In this document: piece by piece, positions 1 to 6,996 of the stretch | Layout: the number at the start of each line of letters is the position of its first letter | How positions within the stretch are numbered: position 1 is the stretch's first letter | The notes under the pieces: model-generated | What the model was told of the DNA's origin: nothing | Database searches by the model: none | The model's input: only the letters and a program-made list of their open reading frames with translations | Source of the DNA: Actinomycetota bacterium | Lineage (GTDB): Bacteria > Actinomycetota > Acidimicrobiia > Acidimicrobiales > RAAP-2 | Assembly: GCA_009701115.1 (NCBI GenBank) | Contig: WLKR01000003.1 | Span: 1-21,515 of the forward strand | DNA: 21,515 nt | Direction of reading: 5' to 3' | Translations under genes and position numbers: made by a program

Positions 1-1113
1 CACCCTCACCTGACCTTCGCCGTAGCGGTACGCATTTTCGAGAAGGTTGGTGATAACCCGCTCGAACCGCCGCCGGTCGACTGAGACGTAGCACTCACTC
101 GTGAGCTCGGAGTGCAGATCGGTGACGGGGAGTTGGTGGCGACGGGTCGCCGACAAGACGCACTGGGTGACCAGTTCGTTGAGCGGCAGTACTTCGTTAA
201 CCAGCGTGTCCGTTCCGGCGTCGGCCTTGGCAATATCCAGGAGATCTTCGACTAGCGATTGAAAGGTCGCCACATCAGTCGTAAGTAGCGAGAGGGCCTC
301 CCGGGCGTCGGGGTGGAGGTCGGCTTCGTGGAGCCGCAGGACTTCGGCCGACATCGCCAAAGTCGTCAAAGGCGAACGCAGTTCATGACTCACATCGCTG
401 GCGAAGCGCGCATCTCGATCGAGACGCTGAATGAGTTGTTCAACCATCTCGTTAAAAGCGGCTGAAAGCGTGGCCACTTCACTGTGGGGCGCGTCGCTGG
501 GTAGGCGTACGGCCAAGTCACCTTCGGCCACCAGTCGGGCCGCCTGGGCGGTGTCGGCCAAGGGGGCGAGCGCGCGACGGGTCGTCCGGCGTCCGGCGTA
601 GGCCCCCAGACCACTGGTAAAGAGTGTCCCGAGCGCCAAGATGCCGAGGAGGCGATTCAAGGTGCCGTTCAAGTCAGCAAGCTCGCGGCGCTGGAAGTAG
701 GTGGCACGAACGGCCGGCAGGGGGACTGCGATAATGAGGACCGGTACGTTGTGCTCGATAACGACTTGGCGAATTACTTGGGTCCCGGCCACACGAAATG
801 CGGCGGGAATCGTTTCAGGGTCAGCCACGGTGGTGCCCTCGATCCAGGTTGATCCCAAACGGACTAGGGAAGAACTGGTGGTGGCCGCGTTTAGTGACGT
901 GAGGAGCGAGGGGAGCGAGGCGGGCTCTTGCACCACGGCACTGCGTACGAGGGCGGCATTGACATAGGCCTGCTGGAGATCGCTGGTCTGTCGAGAAACA
1001 ACGATGATGTGACGGACACCGAAGTACGTGAGACCGGCGAAGATGGTGCTCAGTACGGCCGCACCCACGGCGAAGGTCCACGTCAGCCGACCGCGCAGTG
1101 AGCGAGTGGCCAT
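1..1113 (-). CDS. Sensor histidine kinase, C-terminus cut by window edge
   Basis: This is the membrane sensor kinase of a two-component system. The open frame gives 371 codons before the window ends. Residues about 10-32 and 155-175 are hydrophobic membrane segments, with an extracytoplasmic sensor region of about 120 residues between them. A HAMP-like linker follows, then the dimerization box SDVSHELRSPLTTL with the phospho-accepting His at residue 243, and an N-box (NLLENAYRYGEG) near residue 360. The rest of the ATPase domain lies outside the window. The ATG overlaps the response regulator stop by one base (TAATG), so the two are probably translationally coupled and cognate. Known family behaviour is autophosphorylation on His and transfer to the regulator Asp. 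The signal sensed cannot be read from the sequence. It could be the MtrB partner of an MtrA-like regulator, but that is only a guess. Confidence 0.9.
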   Translation of the reverse strand, partial: MATRSLRGRLTWTFAVGAAVLSTIFAGLTYFGVRHIIVVSRQTSDLQQAYVNAALVRSAVVQEPASLPSLLTSLNAATTSSSLVRLGSTWIEGTTVADPETIPAAFRVAGTQVIRQVVIEHNVPVLIIAVPLPAVRATYFQRRELADLNGTLNRLLGILALGTLFTSGLGAYAGRRTTRRALAPLADTAQAARLVAEGDLAVRLPSDAPHSEVATLSAAFNEMVEQLIQRLDRDARFASDVSHELRSPLTTLAMSAEVLRLHEADLHPDAREALSLLTTDVATFQSLVEDLLDIAKADAGTDTLVNEVLPLNELVTQCVLSATRRHQLPVTDLHSELTSECYVSVDRRRFERVITNLLENAYRYGEGQVRV

Positions 1114-1784
1114 TAGAGGACCAACTTGTAACCCTGGCCACGCACCGTGAGTATGAAGGCGGGTGTCGCTGATTCGGGCTCAACCTTGGCGCGGAGGCGA
1201 CGCATATGGACATCGACCAGGCGGCCATCGCCGAAGTAGTCGTAGCCCCAGACGTGCTCGAGTAGGTGTTCGCGTGACAAGACACGCCCGTTGGCCCCCG
1301 CCAGTTCTGTAAGCAGTTTGAACTCGGTGGCCGTCAGGTGAATCTCGGTACCGTCAGCTCGCAGCACGGTTCCCTCTTCGGGTGTAATTCGTAGCCCGCC
1401 CATGGTGAAGGCGGCCCGACCCGTGGGGCGACGGCGGAGGTGAGCGCGGACGCGCGCGAGGAGCTCGCGTGGCACGAAAGGCTTCTTGACATAGTCGTCG
1501 GCCCCCGCCTCAAGGCCCTCAACAACATCAGCGGTGTCGTCGCGAGCGGAAACAATGATGACGGGGATGTCAGAGGTGGCTCGAATGTGGCGGCAGGCCT
1601 CGAAACCATTGGCCCCGGGCAGCATCAAGTCGATGATGGCGATTGCTGGGGTCTGGCGGTCGAACATCGCAATGCCGTCTTCGGCACTGGCGGCAACGTC
1701 AACAATGAACTCCTCGCCTTCGAACATCAGGCGCAGCGCGGTACGGATGCGATCATCGTCTTCGATAATGAGAATCCGTGCCAT
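1113..1784 (-). CDS. OmpR/PhoB-family response regulator (MtrA-like)
   Basis: This is a cytoplasmic DNA-binding response regulator of 223 aa, the normal length for the family. The receiver domain (about residues 1-115) has the acidic pair at Asp9/Asp10, the phospho-acceptor Asp52 in IIDLMLPG, Ser79 in the switch position and Lys101 before the conserved Pro. The C-terminal winged helix (about 125-223) has the typical recognition region RLVDVHMRRLRAKVE and the wing LTVRGQGYKL. The wing and the VWGY segment resemble actinobacterial MtrA and AfsQ1, but short similarity does not settle orthology. The gene is transcribed away from xerC and is followed with a one-base overlap by its histidine kinase. 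A TAGGAT hexamer lies 8 bases upstream of the ATG and could serve as a -10 box of a near-leaderless transcript; its AGGA could equally be a weak ribosome binding site. Confidence 0.93.
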   Translation of the reverse strand: MARILIIEDDDRIRTALRLMFEGEEFIVDVAASAEDGIAMFDRQTPAIAIIDLMLPGANGFEACRHIRATSDIPVIIVSARDDTADVVEGLEAGADDYVKKPFVPRELLARVRAHLRRRPTGRAAFTMGGLRITPEEGTVLRADGTEIHLTATEFKLLTELAGANGRVLSREHLLEHVWGYDYFGDGRLVDVHMRRLRAKVEPESATPAFILTVRGQGYKLVL

Positions 1785-1842
1785 GGTGCCAAATCCTACG
1801 GCCTGGCGAGAAGTGACGGGATGGGCTCGTTAGCCTTGACTC
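1785..1842. promoter_or_regulatory. Divergent promoter region between response regulator and xerC
   Basis: These 58 bases separate two divergent genes, so both promoters should lie here or just inside the genes. On the plus strand TAGCCT (1831-1836) ends six bases before the xerC GTG, and no Shine-Dalgarno sequence precedes that codon. On the minus strand TAGGAT (1793-1798) ends eight bases before the regulator ATG. Both fit the TANNNT -10 pattern and spacing of actinobacterial leaderless transcripts. No good -35 box is visible for either. The assignment is inference from spacing only. Confidence 0.3.
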
Positions 1843-2745
1843 GTGTCTAGAAACGGGGTCGAACTACCAGCGCTGTGGCGTGTCGAAGGTTTTGTGACCC
1901 GCCTGCAAGCGGCCAATCGATCACCCGAGACAATGAGGGCCTACCTCGGGGACCTGGAACTATTTATCTCATGGTCGCTAGAGCAGGGCTACCAAGACCC
2001 GGGCCGAATTACGCGCAAGGAACTTCGGGACTACGTCGGCTACTTGACCCGACGTGGCGACCAGCGAACCTCAACGGCTCGACGGGTAGCGACGATTCGG
2101 AACTACTTCGCCTGGCTCGTTCACGAGAATGTCCTGGAGGCGAGCCCGGCCACGGGACTCAAGACGCCCAAGCCTCCCAAGAAACTGCCAGAGCTCGTGG
2201 TGCGCGAACAGCTCGACGAGCTACTCGATGCCGACTGGGGTGATGATGGCAAGGCAGTCCGCGATCGCGCTATCTGCGAAATTCTTTACGGGGCCGGTCT
2301 ACGCGTCAGCGAACTCTGCGGTCTCGATCTCGACAGTATCGATGAGCCCTCCGGCCTTATTCGAGTCACTGGTAAGGGCAACAAGGAGCGGGTCGTCCCT
2401 CTTCATGCCACCGCCTTCGCTTCTCTCAATGTTTGGCGCAAACAGGGCCGAGCCGCCATGATGGAGACCCTCTCGCCCGGTGCGGCCCTGTTCTTCAACT
2501 CGCGAGGCAAGCGGCTGACGCCACGCGACGTGCGGCGGATACTGGACGCCCGGATTGGCCAGGGCCATATTCACCCCCACGCCCTACGCCACACCTACGC
2601 CACCCATCTCCTCGAGGGCGGGGCCGATCTGCGGGTCGTCCAAGAGCTCCTGGGTCACGAAAGTCTTACGACCACACAGATTTATACCCACGTGTCGAAA
2701 TCTCGCCTCCAAAACGTGCATCGGACAACCCACCCTCGGGGGTAG
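1843..2745 (+). CDS. xerC: Tyrosine recombinase XerC
   Basis: This is the chromosome dimer resolution recombinase, which works with XerD at the dif site during cell division. The 300-aa length is standard. The N-terminal SAM-like DNA-binding domain covers about residues 10-100 and the catalytic domain about 115-295. All catalytic residues are present: Arg154 (GAGLRVSELCGL), Lys178 (VTGKGNKERVVPL), His246 and Arg249 (HPHALRHTYATHLL), His272 (LLGHESLTTTQIYTH) and the nucleophile Tyr281. The GTG start gives the expected N-terminus; no upstream ribosome binding site is visible, so the message may be leaderless. A position just upstream of rpsB is common in Actinobacteria. With no att sites or phage genes nearby it should be the housekeeping enzyme, although XerC and XerD are hard to tell apart by eye. 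Confidence 0.93.
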   Translation: MSRNGVELPALWRVEGFVTRLQAANRSPETMRAYLGDLELFISWSLEQGYQDPGRITRKELRDYVGYLTRRGDQRTSTARRVATIRNYFAWLVHENVLEASPATGLKTPKPPKKLPELVVREQLDELLDADWGDDGKAVRDRAICEILYGAGLRVSELCGLDLDSIDEPSGLIRVTGKGNKERVVPLHATAFASLNVWRKQGRAAMMETLSPGAALFFNSRGKRLTPRDVRRILDARIGQGHIHPHALRHTYATHLLEGGADLRVVQELLGHESLTTTQIYTHVSKSRLQNVHRTTHPRG

Positions 2746-2759
2746 GGGCCGGGTCCGAC

Positions 2760-2765
2760 TATCAT
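2760..2765 (+). promoter_or_regulatory. Possible -10 box upstream of rpsB
   Basis: TATCAT matches the TATAAT consensus at five of six positions and lies 15 bases after the xerC stop codon. I see no matching -35 hexamer 16-18 bases upstream. If it is used, transcription would start near 2772 and give a leader of about 100 bases holding the stem-loops described below. TACGGT (2814-2819) is an alternative but would put the start inside the next hairpin. Confidence 0.25.
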
Positions 2766-2772
2766 GAAAAGG

Positions 2773-2789
2773 CCTTCCACAAGGGAAGG
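2773..2789 (+). other. Stem-loop after xerC
   Basis: CCTTCC (2773-2778) can pair with GGAAGG (2784-2789) around a five-base loop. There is no T-run downstream on the plus strand, so it is a poor intrinsic terminator for xerC. It may instead belong to the 5' leader of the rpsB transcript. A run of four A's just upstream would give a T-run on the minus strand, but no minus-strand gene ends there. Confidence 0.4.
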
Positions 2790-2819
2790 TACTGAGTCTC
2801 ACCCGACTTTTCGTACGGT

Positions 2820-2860
2820 CGTCACGCGAGTGACGTTCGGTCGGGGTGGATCAACCGAAC
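2820..2860 (+). promoter_or_regulatory. Two adjacent stem-loops in the rpsB leader
   Basis: CGTCAC (2820-2825) pairs perfectly with GTGACG (2830-2835) around a GCGA tetraloop of the GNRA class. GTTCGGT (2835-2841) then pairs with ACCGAAC (2854-2860) around a 12-base loop. The second stem ends just before the rpsB ribosome binding site AAAGGA. Ribosomal protein S2 is known in some bacteria to repress its own operon through the mRNA leader. A similar autoregulatory role here is inference from position and structure. Confidence 0.45.
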
Positions 2861-2873
2861 GAAAGGAATCACC

Positions 2874-3596
2874 GTGGCACTTGTCACTTTGAAGGAATTG
2901 CTGGATGCCGGAGTTCACTTCGGCCACCAGACCCGTCGTTGGAACCCCAAGATGCGTCGTTTCATCTTGGGTGAGCGCAACGGCATCTACCTGATCGACC
3001 TCCGTAAGACCCTCGCGGGTATCGAAGAGAGCTACACGTTCCTTCGAGACCTCTCCGCTAAGGGCGGCATTGTCTTGTTCGTGGGCACCAAGAAGCAGAC
3101 CCAGGGTCCCATCGCCGACTACGCGACAGCCTGTGGCATGCCGTATGTCAACCAGCGTTGGCTCGGTGGCATGCTCACCAACTTCACCACTGTTGTGGGC
3201 CGTGTAAAGCGCATGGTCGAACTCCGCGCCATGAACAAGGCCGGCGACTTCGAAAACATGCCGAAGCGCGAAGCCCTTCGTCACCGTCGTGAGCTCGAGA
3301 AGCTTGAGCACAACCTCGGTGGTATTTCGAGTCTCGACCGTCAGCCCGATGCCATCTTCGTTATCGACACGAAGAAGGAGCACATTGCCGTGACCGAGGC
3401 CCGCAAGCTCGGGATTCCCGTCATTGCGGTCGTCGACACCAACTGTGACCCTGACGTCATCGACTTCGTAATCCCCGGAAACGACGACGCCATCCGCGCC
3501 GGCGCGCTCTTGTGCCGACTGATGGCCGACGCCGTCGTTGAAGGTCGCTTCATTGCGGCCAACCGTCCCCGCGTGGCCGCTCCGGTCAACGCTTAA
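2874..3596 (+). CDS. rpsB: 30S ribosomal protein S2
   Basis: This is ribosomal protein uS2, part of the head-body junction of the small subunit and needed for binding of S1-type proteins. At 240 aa it is full length. Typical S2 signatures are the N-terminal [17 protein letters not shown] stretch, the GTKKQ segment, [13 protein letters not shown] in the middle, and the C-terminal [13 protein letters not shown] followed by IPGNDDA. The GTG start is set by a good ribosome binding site, AAAGGA, seven bases upstream. It is followed at 31 bases by tsf, the near-universal bacterial pairing. The leader upstream has two strong stem-loops that may control expression of the rpsB-tsf message. Confidence 0.98.
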   Translation: MALVTLKELLDAGVHFGHQTRRWNPKMRRFILGERNGIYLIDLRKTLAGIEESYTFLRDLSAKGGIVLFVGTKKQTQGPIADYATACGMPYVNQRWLGGMLTNFTTVVGRVKRMVELRAMNKAGDFENMPKREALRHRRELEKLEHNLGGISSLDRQPDAIFVIDTKKEHIAVTEARKLGIPVIAVVDTNCDPDVIDFVIPGNDDAIRAGALLCRLMADAVVEGRFIAANRPRVAAPVNA

Positions 3597-3627
3597 TCCT
3601 GTCAACTTTCTAACAAGGAGAACAACG

Positions 3628-4419
3628 GTGGCTATCACCGCTAAAGACGTACAAACACTCCGTCAAGCAACGGGCGTAGGAATTCTGGACGCTAAGCGCG
3701 CCCTCGAAGAGAACAACGGTGACTTTGACGCCGCTAGCCAGTGGCTGCGCGTTCAGGGTCTCGCCTCGGCCGCTAAGCGCACCGATCGCGAAAACTCCGA
3801 AGGCGCTGTGACTGTCGTCAAGGACGGCGCACACGCCTCAATCGTCGAGCTCAAGAGTGAGACTGACTTTGTCGCCAAGTCCGACGCCTTCGTGGCCGTT
3901 GTGGACGACATGGCGGCTCAGGTGGCCGCTAATGGTGAAGGGGCGATTGCCGGCTTCAAGGACCAGCTCGAAACCATGCTGACCACCCTGAAGGAAAACA
4001 TCGAAGTGGGTCGTGTTGTGCGCCTCAGCGCCGGTGCCGACGAAGTCATCGAGACCTACCTCCACCAGCAGGCCGGTCGCGGCGTTAACGCCGTCGCCGT
4101 TGTTGTCAAGGGTGGCTCATCCGAGCTCGCTCACGACATCGCCGTGCACATTGCTTTCACTAAGCCCAGCTTCTTGCGTCGCGAGGATGTCCCCGCGGCC
4201 GAAGTTGCCGCCGAGCGGGCCACCATCGAAGAGATCTCACGGAACGAAGGCAAGCCCGAAGCGGCGCTGCCCAAGATCATTGAAGGTCGCTTGAATGGTT
4301 GGTACAAGGAGCGCGTGCTCTTGGAGCAGGCCTACGTCAAGGACGAAAAGCAGACCATTACACAACTTCTCGGTAGCGCCAGCATCACGGCGTTCGCCCA
4401 GGTTGTAATCGGGGGCTAA
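3628..4419 (+). CDS. tsf: Elongation factor Ts
   Basis: EF-Ts is the guanine nucleotide exchange factor that regenerates EF-Tu-GTP. The protein is 263 aa, within the normal range. The N-terminal UBA-like domain has the expected pattern LRQATGVGILDAKRALEENN followed by GDFDAASQWLR, and the EF-Tu contact motif TDFVAK is at residues 79-84. The reading frame stays open upstream into rpsB, but GTG 3628 is chosen because AAGGAG (3615-3620) lies seven bases before it and the protein then begins AITAKDVQTLR as the family does. pyrH starts four bases after the stop. Confidence 0.97.
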   Translation: MAITAKDVQTLRQATGVGILDAKRALEENNGDFDAASQWLRVQGLASAAKRTDRENSEGAVTVVKDGAHASIVELKSETDFVAKSDAFVAVVDDMAAQVAANGEGAIAGFKDQLETMLTTLKENIEVGRVVRLSAGADEVIETYLHQQAGRGVNAVAVVVKGGSSELAHDIAVHIAFTKPSFLRREDVPAAEVAAERATIEEISRNEGKPEAALPKIIEGRLNGWYKERVLLEQAYVKDEKQTITQLLGSASITAFAQVVIGG

Positions 4420-4423
4420 GCAG

Positions 4424-5137
4424 ATGCCTCGCCGGGTTGTCCTAAAGATTTCCGGCGAGGCTCTTGCTTCGTCGGCAAGCGACCAAACAATCGACGCCAA
4501 AGTTGTCGACTTTCTCGCTTCCGAAATTGCCAAGGCCACCGAATCAGGTGAGCTCGAACTAGCCCTCGTGGTTGGCGGTGGAAACATTTGGCGCGGTGCC
4601 AGTGGCGAACTAGCCGGCATGAACCGCGCTAACTCAGACATTATGGGCATGCTCGGCACCATCATTAACGCCTTGGCTCTCCAGGACGCCATTGAGAATC
4701 ACGGTCGTCAGGCCCGGGTTATGACGGCCATCAATATGGACCAAGTGGCCGAGCCCTACATTCGCCGCCGCGCCGTTCGCCACCTCGAAAAGGGTCGCAT
4801 CGTGATCTTCGCGGCTGGTATGGGTAATCCCTACTTCACAACCGATACTCCAGCGGCCCAGCGGGCCGCCGAGATTGAAGCCGAGATCGTTCTGAAGGGC
4901 ACCCACGGCGGGATCGACGGTGTGTACACCGAAGACCCCAAGAAGAACCCCAATGCCGTCAAGTATGAGACGGTGAGCTTCGATGAGGCGATCCAGAAGG
5001 AACTACGCGTCATGGATCTCACTGCCATCACGTTCTGTAAGGACAACGACCTTCCGATTCGGGTATTTGACCTGATGAAGACGGATAATTTGCGTCGCGC
5101 CCTTGCCGGTGAAGCCGTGGGTACGCTAGTTAAGTAA
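4424..5137 (+). CDS. pyrH: UMP kinase
   Basis: This bacterial-type UMP kinase, of the amino acid kinase fold, phosphorylates UMP to UDP with ATP in pyrimidine synthesis. The 237-aa protein has VLKISGEAL at residues 6-14 (phosphate loop), GGGNIWRG at 51-58, MGMLGTIINALALQ in the UMP site region, and the ATP-side segment GTHGGIDGVYTEDPKKNP from residue 159. The ATG lies four bases after the tsf stop with only a weak G-rich ribosome binding site inside the tsf end, so translational coupling is likely. Its stop overlaps the frr start by one base (TAATG). Confidence 0.97.
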   Translation: MPRRVVLKISGEALASSASDQTIDAKVVDFLASEIAKATESGELELALVVGGGNIWRGASGELAGMNRANSDIMGMLGTIINALALQDAIENHGRQARVMTAINMDQVAEPYIRRRAVRHLEKGRIVIFAAGMGNPYFTTDTPAAQRAAEIEAEIVLKGTHGGIDGVYTEDPKKNPNAVKYETVSFDEAIQKELRVMDLTAITFCKDNDLPIRVFDLMKTDNLRRALAGEAVGTLVK

Positions 5138-5712
5138 TGGAACACGAACTTATTGAACTCGTCCTCGCCGATACGCGTGATCGCATGGTGAAGGCCATGG
5201 ATCACGTCAAGAGCGAGTTCGCCACAGTTCGGACCGGTCGGGCCAACTCGGCCCTAGTCGAGAACCTCGAAGTCGAGTACTACGGGGTGATGTCACCGCT
5301 GAAGCAGCTGGCCAACTTTTCGGTCCCTGAGCCCAGGCTGCTCGTGGTCTCACCATTCGATAAAGGTGCCATGGCCGCTATTGAAAAGGCCATCTCCAAC
5401 GCCGATCTCGGGTTAAACCCTTCGAACGACGGCATTGTGATTCGTCTGAGCTTCCCCACGTTGACTGAAGAGCGCCGCAAGGACTTCGTCAAGATTGTTC
5501 GTGGGAAGGCCGAAGAAGGCAAGGTCGCTATGCGCGGTGTTCGACGCCACGCCCGCCAGGAACTAGAGAGCCTGGAAAAAGAGAAGGAAAACGGTATTTC
5601 CACTGACGACATTGAGCGAATCGAGAAGGTTCTCGACAAGATGACGCAGGACGAAGTCGCAGCAATCGAATCACTGCTGACGCATAAGGAACAGGAACTC
5701 CTTGAAGTCTGA
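5137..5712 (+). CDS. frr: Ribosome recycling factor
   Basis: RRF acts with EF-G to split post-termination ribosomes. The protein is 191 aa against about 185 in the family. Hallmarks are the FATVRTGRANSALVENL segment in the N-terminal helix, the central domain with MSPLKQLANFSVPEPRLLVV, and the long C-terminal helices with LTEERRKDFVK and the KEKENGISTDD stretch. The start overlaps the pyrH stop by one base and the end overlaps the likely cdsA start by 11 bases. This tight packing implies one message with coupled translation. Confidence 0.97.
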   Translation: MEHELIELVLADTRDRMVKAMDHVKSEFATVRTGRANSALVENLEVEYYGVMSPLKQLANFSVPEPRLLVVSPFDKGAMAAIEKAISNADLGLNPSNDGIVIRLSFPTLTEERRKDFVKIVRGKAEEGKVAMRGVRRHARQELESLEKEKENGISTDDIERIEKVLDKMTQDEVAAIESLLTHKEQELLEV

Positions 5713-6994
5713 GGGCCCCACTAGCAACGATCTTCCAACGGGGGAGATGCCAGCCATTCGGCCGGCAGACTCTCGCGTGACGATTACCGGCGCTGAAGTG
5801 GCCGCCGAGGCGGCCGGTATTCCGGTTCCCTCGCCGACCGTTGACCCCGACACGTTGTTGCCCCACTGGACCGAAGAACCGACGGGACAGATGCCGGCAG
5901 TACTTAAGCGCGACGAGCCGGTCAGTACCGATCCACTCGATCAGATTCCCGCCCCCGTGTGGCGTGAAGATGAGACCGACTACACCGTGCACGACGAGCA
6001 AATTGGTCAGATCATTGGCAACGTTGAGAGTGTTGACCCACTCGACGTTGAACTCGATGATGTCGCCGTAGCGGAAGTGCCCGTAGTCGAGGCGCCCCGG
6101 CCGACGCCATCACGCGCCGAACGTCTGCGCCAGTCCGACCAGAAGCTCTTAAAGAATCGGGCGACTCGCACCGCACCGCCCAAAGACATTCGTAAGGCGA
6201 CCGTGACAGGCATTCTCGCTGCCCTCTTCGTCGTAGGTGTTTTCTTGGCGGGTCCCATTCCCGTTGTGATCTTGGTATCGGCCGCATTGGCTGCTGCCAT
6301 CGCCGAAATCTTCGCGGCCTTCCGGTCGGCCGGCGCCCGTCCAGCCACACTGCTCGGCGTACTGGCGACCGTTGCGCTTGCGCTGGGTGCCTACAACCGG
6401 GGCGAAGCGGCCCTCTCGCTCGTTTCCTTTCTCTTTATCTTCGCGGTCTTCGCTTGGTATCTCGCGACGCCGACCAAGTTCGACATGTTGGACGGCTTGG
6501 GTGTGACCGTTATTGGCTACATCTGGATTGCCGTCATGGGTTCCTTCGCCATGCTGTTGATCTCACCCGTCAACTACAGGGATCGTCACGGCCTGGCGTT
6601 CTTGATGGGTGCCATCATCGTCACGGTAGCTAACGACACCGGCGCACTCTTCGTTGGAAGAATCTTCGGCCAACGCAAATTGGCCCCCACAATTTCTTCG
6701 GGCAAAACCGTCGAAGGCGCGATTGGCGGACTTCTCACGGGTCTCTTCTTCGCCGTCGTGGTCTTGCCACAAATTCACCCCTGGAATATCGGCGCGGCCG
6801 CACTGCTGGGTCTTTTGGTGGGTGTAGTCGCACCGCTGGGTGATCTCTTTGAATCACTCGTTAAGCGCACCCTCGGACTTAAGGACATGGGCGAGGTCTT
6901 GCCAGGTCACGGTGGGGTTGTGGACCGCATCGACGGACTGATCTTCGTGCTCCCTGTGACCTATTACCTGGTCAACATTCTCAACCTCGGCTAG
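5702..6994 (+). CDS. cdsA: Phosphatidate cytidylyltransferase with long disordered N-terminus
   Basis: CdsA makes CDP-diacylglycerol from phosphatidate and CTP, the branch point for phospholipid synthesis in the inner membrane. The C-terminal part (about residues 165-430) is a multi-span membrane domain. It ends with the full CdsA signature at residues 385-411, including Ser385, Lys388-Arg389, Lys394-Asp395, His403-Gly-Gly and Asp408-Arg409 with Asp411. The first 160 residues are acidic, proline-rich and probably cytoplasmic and disordered. They carry the repeated motif PTGEMPAI (12-19) and PTGQMPAV (60-67) and a degenerate copy DQIPAPVW (80-87). The TTG start has AGGA five bases upstream and overlaps frr. 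ATG 5747 is a possible alternative but would have no proper ribosome binding site spacing and would remove the first motif. dxr begins two bases after the stop. Confidence 0.93.
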   Translation: MKSEGPTSNDLPTGEMPAIRPADSRVTITGAEVAAEAAGIPVPSPTVDPDTLLPHWTEEPTGQMPAVLKRDEPVSTDPLDQIPAPVWREDETDYTVHDEQIGQIIGNVESVDPLDVELDDVAVAEVPVVEAPRPTPSRAERLRQSDQKLLKNRATRTAPPKDIRKATVTGILAALFVVGVFLAGPIPVVILVSAALAAAIAEIFAAFRSAGARPATLLGVLATVALALGAYNRGEAALSLVSFLFIFAVFAWYLATPTKFDMLDGLGVTVIGYIWIAVMGSFAMLLISPVNYRDRHGLAFLMGAIIVTVANDTGALFVGRIFGQRKLAPTISSGKTVEGAIGGLLTGLFFAVVVLPQIHPWNIGAAALLGLLVGVVAPLGDLFESLVKRTLGLKDMGEVLPGHGGVVDRIDGLIFVLPVTYYLVNILNLG

Positions 6995-6996
6995 TC

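Noticed and set aside
1843..2745. Integrase of a mobile element
   Set aside because: Length, motifs and position beside rpsB fit housekeeping XerC; no att repeats, tRNA or phage genes are nearby.
2799..3638. Long minus-strand open frame (279 codons) opposite rpsB
   Set aside because: It is the mirror of a strongly conserved rpsB coding frame, has no ribosome binding site, and its translation resembles no known protein; high-GC codon bias creates such shadows.
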